Below, one piece after another: positions 49,301-60,732 of a DNA stretch of 64,000 nt (position 1 is the stretch's first letter; the number at the start of each line of letters is the position of its first letter). Under the pieces are notes generated by a model that saw only the letters and a program-made list of their open reading frames with translations, did no database searches and was not told the DNA's origin. Made by a program: the position numbers and the translations under genes. Source of the DNA: Apostichopus japonicus (taxonomy: Eukaryota; Echinodermata; Holothuroidea; Aspidochirotida; Stichopodidae); NCBI RefSeq assembly GCF_037975245.1, contig NC_092576.1, positions 41,224,611 to 41,288,610 of the forward strand, read 5' to 3'.

Positions 49301-51924
49301 TATAAGTTTATTGTGTATACAATTACGCAAATAGGAACACTGTCAGTAATATGTAATACCTAACCAAGTGTTGAACAAGAAACAAAAAATGGAAGGTTTA
49401 GAACTTTCTTCCCGGACTAACTACTTTCTATTTATTAACAAAAGTTTCGCTCATTTGTGAGACATGATTTCATTAGTCAAAACACGAGGATCGCAACATG
49501 TGATTTCGTAAAACTCATTGTATGTAAAACCATCACTTATCTTTACTTATTTTCATCATATTTTCTATAATGACTTGAATGCCTAGCGTAATGACATTAT
49601 TTTAAAATATTTATTATCACAATCAGTTGCAGCTCTCACTCAATTTAGAAAAAAAGAAGAATATCATGTATTAAAGTCAAACACAAACTTTTAAACTTTA
49701 CTATGAATAAGAATTATATGAAATCATCAAAGGCAAGACTTAAAGTTGTATTACACATCTGTAGTTAAAATGATTGATATTATAGAAACATTTCCTTTTA
49801 GGCCCCTTATACCAAAACAAACTTTCTGAAGGAGAGAGGAAACACTCCCCGAATCCCTCCCTAGAACGAATGTAAGACAAATCCCCCCCCCAACTAGAAT
49901 ATTAAGTCGATACAGAGGTAGAGCAGGGGCGCAACCACGTTTAGTTCTGAAGGCTTTCCGACAAAAACAAACAGCCAGAAAGGGTGACGCAGCAAACTCC
50001 TTGCCATTGGCATAACATGATATTACAAAAATGTAAAATGTAAATAGCACCGTTTCGCATTGAAGCATTATCCATATTTACAAAATTCCTCAAATAATAA
50101 TACTAATAATATGTACGACATAAAATATTTGCCTCCACTACAATGAAAGGTAATTACGCCTCTAGAGGATAGATCTAAATCTCGTTTTATGAAACGTAAT
50201 TAATAATGACGTCAATTAACCATTAATCTTTGACACTTAAAATGTGATATTCGTTCATACTTTTCAGTTATCGTGCAACATATATAAAAAAGTTGGTTAT
50301 TTGAACACCAATCTTCAAAAAGCAATACATCGTTTGTTTTTTTGCTGAGAGCAACGCTAAGTTTTCATAGCTGGATATGCACTTAAAGATATGCTGAGCC
50401 CACACCAATATTACCCAACATCTGTATATGATGTGTCTGTGTCTAGAAATAAACTTTACTCATTTATGTGATAATATATAATTGCCTTAGAGCTTTCTTT
50501 CCACAACCCTTTAGGTTACATTCAGAAATCAACAGCGGTATATATCAACTCTCTATGAATAGAAGCCACCATGGATATCAATCTTATATTTTGTTTAACT
50601 CACTCCATACCAAAGTTATATTTTATATCCCAAACAATTAACTTTAGTATCCTGATTAGTAAACGGTGTAAAACATGAACGTTTCAGTGGTGTAAATGAG
50701 GGAGTGCCTTCTTATAGTTCCTATTAACAGTGATTATACGTTGAGCAAAGAAACTTAAAACAGATAATTTATGGTTTTAAATAATACTCACAAACGAAAA
50801 CAAAATAAAACAATTCAGTACATACCAAACCATTCGACCTGTTTCATAATGTTAGCCCCATTTGGTGTACTGACTATGAGTTAATAGCAACAACAACACA
50901 TGGATCAAAACGTTGGACAGAAATGCACGCGTCTACTACCATAGGACATATGAATTACCGACAATTGATTTTTACTTTCCGCTACCCTGTTGCGACCCAA
51001 AGGGCGGATCCAGCCTAACACTGAAGGGGGGGGGGGCGGGCAGTTGATCAAGGAGCGACAAAAAATAAAACGCGATTGTGCATTAATATCAGATCAGATG
51101 TTGGGTATAAGGGGTACACTGAGGGACATGTGTGGGCCTTCAGGGCCATAGCCTGGGTAGAATATTAAGGGGGGGGGGCGGCAGTTGAGGAACATCTAGA
51201 TATTATGTATCGTCAAGATGTTACACAGCGATGCTTTGCTCTGCCTATATATGACAGGGCCTTTTTATCAAATTTTCAGTAGGTGGGCCATTTCGCAACA
51301 TAAACCACTATGACACTATCTAGCGTAGCAAGAAAAGTTTTGTCAAAAATGCCTCCCATTGCCGGGAAAATGGCACTTTTTAGGCCCTGAAAGTTGCATC
51401 ACTACATTCTTTATTTTAAGATCTCATTACAAATTACACTTCAAAAAAAATAGAAGAAGAAAACAATCAGTAGGGTTAACAAGGATTCTACGTTAAACAT
51501 GTCGATAAAGCTCACTGAAATAACGCATACTGTCCAGGCGTTCACGTTAAAATAGAAATATTTGTATTTAGGAAGTTGAAATTTCATGGACAGCATGCAC
51601 CCCCCTGAACCCACAGGACACGGCCGTGGCCTTAGAATAAAGCCAGGGGAAGCTGAGAAGGATGTTATGTTAAGAACGCTTCTTGGCAATAAAAGTAAGT
51701 CAAAGTATGAAATAGAAATACAAGGAGAAGACTCACTCTGACCCTGTCAAATGTTATTAGGGTTCCAGCACCATCCCTTACGACTGCCTCTGCGCATAAC
51801 CATGTTTTAGGGATCAGTAAAGTAGCCCACCCTTTTAACTGGTAGAAGTTCTTTTTAAAATGAGAAAACTTAGTCTAGGCCTAACAAAGTACTCCTTCAA
51901 GTACTCCTTCAGTACTATACATAC

Positions 51925-52022
<98 letters not shown>

Positions 52023-52948
52023 TTTCTTTTGGTATGGACTAAGGTAGGTTACAGTAACTTAATATAACAGCCAGTGGTGAGTTTTCCCAAGTAGCTGTAA
52101 CTCAGGTGTTATACGTAGAGTTGCAATTTCGAACGTGACACAGCCGGTCAAATTTAATATATTTTTTCTAAGTGGAGGAAGGCACAGTAGTCTGCGGGTG
52201 AGGGTGTAATGGAACTAGCTTCGTCATTTACACTTGCACATCAGCACGCAATCATGCATTGTACGGAATACGAAAGTTCGTAATACAGGTGCTACGGTGT
52301 TCAGAGGTGCTTAGATCATTCGACTGGGCTGTAGTTTATAAGCCGACTTTTTCTTGAGAATGGTGGTGTCAAACTAATGGGGTGGGGGAAGGTGGGCGGG
52401 GCGGCTTGTTCGGACCCAACTAAAGAGCTTTGCGACCAATTCCTTTCATCTCAAACTGTTGTATGAGAAGACTCAATACATTACATATGCGGCGTATGTT
52501 GGACAAATTTTTACCTTCTCATTGCAATAGCGAAGCAGTAGCGTAACAAGGGAATCTTTACGAAAGTTTTTTTCCCGTATAAAATGTCATAAATGCACGG
52601 AGAATATAAATGAAAATGGCTTAAGCTCATCGTATCGTTGTTTACATCTTAGATTTGCTATGGTATTATTAAATTTCCGTGCCTTCGGGTTGCTTTGTTG
52701 TCAACAGTTCAAAATACACCTAACCTAACCGCCAGTAAATGTTTCTGTATTTGTTCGGATAATTGAAACTGATTGATGCCATCCCTCTATTTATCATCTC
52801 CTGCCCCTCCACCTCAGCCTCGACACACGCACTCAAACTGGCAAACATTACTTATGATGTCTTTCATTTCAATAGCGGTTCAAGTACTTGGGTGTAGACA
52901 CACGGGACAAGGTGCACGTGTATGAAGTAAATACAATATATATATATA

Positions 52949-53043
<95 letters not shown>

Positions 53044-54708
53044 CTTCAGGTTGTACCAGAGAAAAAATAACTTTACTTAAATACATCGTCGTACTAACAA
53101 GATACGTTGCATAGCAATTTTCATAATATGACGTCAATAAGTTGCATAAACCTGGTCGATTTGAATGGCGTCAGGATTACAGAGGGCGCGAGTGAATATT
53201 AATGATGGACTTACCAATATGGTTGAATACTGTACTAACAGCTTATAGCAAGTAATATAGAGAGGAAACAATTTAATATCCATATATCAAGGACGAGACA
53301 ACGCCAATATTTCAGGAACAAACAAAAATCCTTATTTCAGTGGCGGGGGGTGGGGGTGGGGGGGGGGGGTTCCCCTCACTACAACCGGAAGAAATGGTTC
53401 AACCGGGGAATTAAGCAGGGGACAATAGAACCATTGCTACCGGAGTAACCTCCCTCTTTTTGCAACTTGACACAACATATTAATTACCTTGCCTTCATAG
53501 GGTTACTTATATAGACCTGATTTATATTTCTAAATATGCCTAAAAATGCATCTCGACCCTTTCTACATTAATCATACGTTTTCAGTTTTCAATTTGCCCC
53601 AACACGATTTTCGTAATAAATGTGCAACGGTTCTGCACTATATACACCTTAACCAAACCTCTTCTGGGGTTTCATATTTCGCATGCCTTTAAAATATACA
53701 TCATTTAACGCTATCTTAACTACATATTCTGGTTAACAATTATTATCAAGCTCTTAACTTTGAGTCTTGAAGAGTCCATGAGAGCCCTGGACAGAGGAAA
53801 CAGTCAAAAACGTGTTTTTTTTTTAAATTGTGGAAATTGTTTTATTCAGTCAATATCTTACTGCAAAATAGATATTCAATAAACATACTTATGGTTTAAA
53901 CTAAATTAAACTGTTAAACATATAATGCGTGATCGATTCAACGATGTATCTTCAAATGTATTCACCAATCTTTACTTCAATGTTATATTCTGTTCATCAT
54001 TTAATTTATGTTTTTCCATTAACATTAACATCATAGTTATTTGATGCATACATCTTTTTGCCATCTCGGTTTCATTAATTGCTTGTGTAATTGATTCATC
54101 TTTCTTTTGTTCTTCCCACAGATCCCGATTGTTGATCTGTTTCTGTTTGAATCTTTCAGTAAAGCTAATAAGGATAACATCGTCCTCCGTTCTGGTCTTT
54201 CTTTGAGCAATCTTTCTACAGTAGTCAAGATAAGAGTAACTACAGAGAAAGGAAGAAAATTGACAGAGGAAGATGTTATAGGTTTATTACTCTATGCAGA
54301 ACAATCAAAGGATCTACGTGAACTCTGGTAGGTATTACTAATAGTGTTAGATACATAACAGTTCTACATACATGTAATGTCCACATTATAGTTAAAAGAT
54401 ATTTTTGACCTGGTACATGGATTGCACAATCGGCGTATCGGTGCTATAATTAAACAGGCTGGTTTATGGAAGCTGTTCCGTCCCCACTCGGCTACATTCA
54501 AATTCATTCAAAGCACTGAACATGTCGTCGGAACACAGGTCTTGCTTTGCTGTAGGAGAATGATTGATTTCATGAAATTTAAGTTTCTCTGAAAGGAAAA
54601 TGAAATAGACATATCTTCCATTTCCTTTCAGGTTTCGCAGCTGTCCACTACCAGAATCAATCCATCCAAATTATATTGCAATCAGATTAAAGACATCGAA
54701 TCTTAAGG
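46153..54708 (+). CDS. NACHT-domain NLR gene C (spliced)
   Basis: Proposed exons are 46153-46354, 46991-47092, 47473-48989, 54122-54327 and 54632-54708; phases chain throughout. The acidic, Ser-rich N-terminus is followed by a Lys-rich linker and a NACHT ATPase: Walker [11 protein letters not shown] (first Gly replaced by Ala), Walker B LLDGYDEY, sensor LTTRYLP, then the helical region with [13 protein letters not shown] and [11 protein letters not shown]. The C-terminus is the 206+77-nt leucine-rich module ([18 protein letters not shown]). No DEATH or CARD domain was recognised. NACHT proteins are nucleotide-driven oligomerising cytosolic sensors; immune function is inferred. The gene may continue into the B exons. 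Confidence 0.75.
46991..47159 (+). CDS. Gene C exon 2, linker (end uncertain)
   Basis: After a CCTTACAAG acceptor the frame reads [16 protein letters not shown] and continues through a Lys-rich stretch (PPQKKKTK). Two donors are possible. GTAAAG after 47092 keeps phase with the NACHT exon. GTTATA after 47159 gives a longer helical segment ([15 protein letters not shown]) but breaks phase. I favour 47092 for the main transcript. Confidence 0.5.
47473..48989 (+). CDS. Gene C exon 3, NACHT domain
   Basis: The exon is preceded by the pyrimidine-rich TTTGTATTTCTTCACAG, and has 505 codons ending in phase 0 at GTAAGT. It opens [15 protein letters not shown], a typical pre-NACHT helix, then has Walker A near 47709, Walker B near 47948 (DGYDE) and LTTRYLP near 48052. 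Its tail ([19 protein letters not shown]) is homologous to the separate 56- and 120-nt exons of genes A and B. The open frame to 49052 past the donor is intronic read-through. Confidence 0.85.
51160..51430. mobile_element. Degraded relative of the hAT MITE
   Basis: CTATCTAGCGTAGC, AAAATGGCACTTTTTAGGCC, GAAAGTTGCATC and nearby words parallel 36046-36140 in order and spacing. Terminal repeats are not clear, so the boundaries are approximate. Confidence 0.5.
51915..52019. repeat. (ATAC)n then (AT)n microsatellite
   Basis: A few ATAC units lead into about 80 bp of alternating AT. Open frames reading Ile-Tyr repeats here are artefacts. Confidence 0.95.
52936..53041. repeat. (AT)n microsatellite
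   Basis: About 105 bp of alternating AT with one C interruption near 52950. Confidence 0.95.
54122..54327 (+). CDS. Gene C exon, 206 nt NLR module
   Basis: The exon lies between TCTTCCCACAG and GTAGGT. It reads [28 protein letters not shown] and [14 protein letters not shown]. Length and phase equal the exons at 3668 and 59707, while surrounding introns no longer align, so the coding frame is under constraint. Confidence 0.75.
54632..54708 (+). CDS. Gene C exon, 77 nt LRR-like tail
   Basis: The exon lies between TTTCCTTTCAG and GTAATT. It completes a Trp codon from the previous exon and reads [19 protein letters not shown]. It ends with one leftover base, the same phase needed by the 56-nt exon of B. 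Confidence 0.7.
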
Positions 54709-55982
<1,274 letters not shown>

Positions 55983-57369
55983 CCAAGCAATCAAAACGTT
56001 TATCACAATATTTTCATATATCATTTGAATGCTAATTTAATTGAGGTAGAAATACAACCTACTTACTACAATAATATCCGTTCCGATAGTACCACATGTA
56101 TACATTATATTTAGTTAACTGGTATTTAGAACAAAGAAGGATAATGAGTGACTTCAACATTATGTCAATGGAGATCGATATAATGTGATGGTAACCTTGA
56201 AATACAAACACAGTAAAAATACACTTTGACTTTTTACTTTATTTTGGGCACAATCTGATAGTTGTGTAGCCTTACGGTGAATCGTTAATATTGAGGTAAT
56301 AAAGCGGTGTCAAGTAGAAGTGAGTAATTGTTAAGCCTTGAATTATTTGGAACATCATTTTGTCATGTCCTATAATGATACTTGAACAGTATCATTGTAA
56401 TCGTACACAGTCAACTCCTAACGTTCGGCTAATGAATACGTGTACCTATCCCCTTAGTATGCATTACACAGTAGGTCTACTATATAATATGTATGTCTAG
56501 GAACAGACAGGTCACCGTAGGTATATTCATTTTGTATGGTCAATATGTTGCCTTAAACATCAAACTTGATTCACGCTAGCCGAGGCATAGTACAGCAACA
56601 TCCTTTAACGGGACCTTAGCAGGTCAATATAACTCCGTAGCCTAGCCTATACAGGACAGACAATAATTATTCAAGGAGCCTACTTTAGATTTTATAGTCA
56701 CATATGTATCTAATATGGTATTTTCAAAGTCACATATGAAACTTTATACCGTTGCAACATTTCTGACGAGTTATGAAGCGATTTGTGAAGTCACTTATTA
56801 CCGACCATACATTGGTTCTTTGACCCGTAGGGACTTGTCGTGCAAAAAATAAGGGATTGGGCAGTTCAATTCGCATGACATCATTGTCCCCTCTGTAATT
56901 ATTTGTTAAACCACAATTACATAATACAATAAAGAAATATTGTTATTCTTTACTATTTCTGAGGTAAATTATTATGTTCACGTTAGGTTCCTTTAGGCTC
57001 TGGTGGTTCGAACTTAAATGACACAAGAGTTAAATTAAGTCAAATAATAAACTTTCGTATTACATCAGGAGAATTCTCATCTCCCTAGCAGGTCCGCAGA
57101 TTGTTTAAAAAAAAATTATTACAAATAAAATAACAAAGATGATTAAAATCGTTTACTTCTCTGTTTTGTGTGACGTATTTTGTCATAGTTACCGCATATT
57201 TTTGACCATTTTTATTGAAGCTAAGTGTTCAACACAATACTGCACTTGAATAGAAAGTTCATTACAAGTCTACCTTTGACCTCAGTGTCACTCCAGGTTT
57301 TTGTTCAGTATACATAAAGATAATTATTAAAGATTCTCCAACATGCATAGATCTATCTCTCCCATGCAG

Positions 57370-60300
57370 TCTTCTCGCAAAATTCTGGTAGTTGTTTGGA
57401 TCTCCATTCAGGGCAGTGGATTAAGGTAAGTGTACATAGCTATAATACACAGTGAAACAACAATAACATACCTAATGATGATGGTTATGTCTCACATGAG
57501 TTTCGTACTTATTTTACATATTATATTGCAAACTGAACTGTTTGACTTCTACATCTCTGAAGTCATAGAAGTGAGAATAGTATAGACAGAAATAATGCGT
57601 GGTTCTTTAGAATATAGTAACCATTAATATACATATGCTAATCATTATCAGTGTTCAATGTAAAAATAAACTGAAACAAATCCCAATGTATTATATTTAT
57701 ATTAACTTCATACGATAATTACCTAAAGGGAAGGTCAAGGTTCATCGCGGGAGTACAAGTACAATTTATAATTGATTTAATTGCCTGTGTATCATTTTAA
57801 TTTTTAGGCTGATGACGTCGAAACTATCACTAAGCTGTGCTCAGAGCGCGTGACTATTGCTAAGAGGGACATTGAGTCAAAACAAAGGTCAACCATAGAG
57901 CTCCTGGAGAAGGCATCAGGTCGTGACGTAAGTCAGTGAACGATATAATTATATCTAATTGTACAAACAGTTAAATATACATACGTCAGCTTAACCATAA
58001 GGCCACCGACTATTTGTACATACCTATGGTATTATTGGAAAAAGAATTAAACATCGAATCTGCATATTTGCTGGACTTCAAAGTGATGCATTATTATTTA
58101 CGTTTAGATGCAATTCTATTGAAGGACATTTTAAATTAACCATATTTTTTCTAATATTCCTTGTTTGCATAGTTTCATCTGCGTTTATCATGCATTCCGT
58201 TGCAAACACCAACTGACTACATAAATAACAAAATAAGTGTAAATTCAGAAAATGTTTGTTTCCCTGATTCCCGGTTTTTAAATTATATATATGTTTCAAA
58301 CTGTTTACAGTATTATGATGACTGCTGACAGTTTCATATTTGCAATATATGAGCAATTGAACACTTTAATTATTAATTTAATGAAGACGTTTATCTCAAG
58401 GATTGCTCGATTTTTTCCGCGATTTTTGAATAAAAGTGCCAAGAGAGCCGAAGTACCTCATGTTCATATTATCTTCACTCAACCAGTAGGCATATTGCTA
58501 GCGCAGCAACCAAATGAGGTCCTTCGCTTTGCTTAACAGGCCGAACAACAGTATCTTATATGTCAAGAAACACATATCCCGATCATAGTTGTTAAGCTTA
58601 ATTTAACTATTAATTTACCAATTATCATGGTGCATTTTGTGTTTTTTTCGTTAGTTTAATTTATTAAAGTTTTATTCTGATTTCAAACTCGAAAGTCATT
58701 TTCAGATGAGGCGTTTTCAAACACCGACCTAGAATTGAACGAAAATATCGTTTTGTTAACTTCTTTCAAGTAGCCGACTTAGCCAATGGAGAATGGTAAT
58801 CACTGCTACAATAGTCCGACTTTGCCCCCCACCCCCTCCTCTACGTTGTATTTTGAAACATGAAACTTTAGCTTAGCGCCAGTCACCGGAACTATTAATT
58901 ACCACAACGATATTAAAAAGAGAGGAGTTTAAAGTTACATTTTTTCGTTTCTGCAGATATGACATGTACTGCACCGTGAAATATGTGTTTAATACAACAT
59001 ATGCTGAGCTTAGTTAATACGATCTTATGTAACCAACAAACAAACTTAAAGAAAACCTGGTAAATAACTCACGATGGCGACATAAAATGATTGAGGCAGT
59101 GTTTTGACATCCAAGTATGGTAGCTATGACGTCACAGGAGAATGATATTGGGAACCATCGATATTAACTTTAGATGGTTGGCTAGTTAAGATGATATACT
59201 GTACTCATTGTGTAGTGCAGGTCCTATTGGTTATATTGATAGCAAGCAGTGTATTTTAAAACCCGGATAAAATGCAACTTCGCTGCTTAAGATATGGCTA
59301 TTACATTCACTTTTTACGTCATAAAATATACTTAAAGTGAAATTAAAGCTTTTAGTTTATTTTGAACTTATCACTAAATCTCTTAATGTGTATGATAATC
59401 CTTTGTATTAATTTCATGTAAGTAATTGTTACTTTTCTTGTGTAAAAAATTCAAAAATATCGCAAACTGAACACAATTCAAGTGTTTACACATGTTTATT
59501 TTCTTACTCAATTTACCTCAACTCCATATTGCTGAATCCTAAAATTACACAATATCTTCATCTTTGTACCGGTTACAACATCAAATCTCTATTTCGGGGT
59601 TTTTGTAGCTAATACTTTACATCCACATGCGCCGTTTGACTCCCTATATCTGTTCTAACAATAATATATGATATCAACATCATTAATTTTTTTATCATTC
59701 CATCAGATTCCTATCGAGGACTTATGTCTATTCAAGTCATTTAGTCACGTTGATAAATATGACGTCATCCTACGATCAGGTCTACGCCTATCAGGACTGC
59801 CATCAGTACATATAATGCACATATGTACAGAGAGAGGCAGAGAGATGACAAAACAAGATATTGTTGATATATTGATGTATGTACAGCAGTCACACCGACT
59901 AGAAAGACTGATGTAAGTATATGAAGATATATAAACAACATTAACGATTACAAGGAAACCCATTCAATACTCGAACATTATTTGTCATATATCATACAAC
60001 GTTAAAGGTGACAATGAAGCCCATGCAGCACGCGAATATTCTATTTCATGAAGGAACGGATAGATGTAGAGAAACCGTACTCTGTTGCTTCGAAGTACTT
60101 ACTATATAGTTAGAGCATCTTCGAACACGTTGCTTCAATACAATAATTAGGCTCCGAATCATATATCTAGTGTGAACAACACGTGGTTTCCAACTTAATT
60201 ATGCTGCAAATATAACACCAATGTAATAAGATTCACAGTAGGGCCTTTATTTACGTACAAAATGTCTATCAAATTGCTTGTTCCACAATTTTCCGCTAAC

Positions 60301-60649
60301 GAATTACATTTGTCAATATTGAAAGTCCGAAATCGAATTCTTCAAACTGTTCGACTTTAATTTCCTTGTTAGAGTTAAAGTAGTAAATAACAGATAACAC
60401 CAAACTGAACACAAAAATTCGCTTTAAGTATATTGAGTATTTATCACCTCGGGTAACAATTACAGAGAAGAAAAGTTAAGAAAAATAACGAATGTGAATT
60501 AACGGTTAGGAAAAGCTGACATTAGTCAGGGTTGTTACAACCACAATACTATTCCTCTCTCATTGATAACTACCAGTTGTTACACTTGTAAACTTTCATA
60601 ACGCGATCAGAATATAATTTACAAAAGAATTGTGTAGGTAGTCGGTATA

Positions 60650-60732
<83 letters not shown>

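Larger units (their letters stand above)
48990..54121 (+). other. Gene C intron 3, repeat-rich
   Basis: This is the intron between the NACHT exon and the 206-nt exon. It holds (AT)n arrays at 51915-52019 and 52936-53041, G runs near 51027, 51171 and 53343, and a degraded repeat near 51160-51430 related to the 35982 MITE. The equivalent introns of A and B are about 1.8 kb, so this one has grown by insertion. No further exon was recognised. Confidence 0.5.

Noticed and set aside
51860-53137. Open frames encoding Ile-Tyr repeats on both strands (also at 55242-55479 and 60649-60909).
   Set aside because: They are translations of (AT)n microsatellites.
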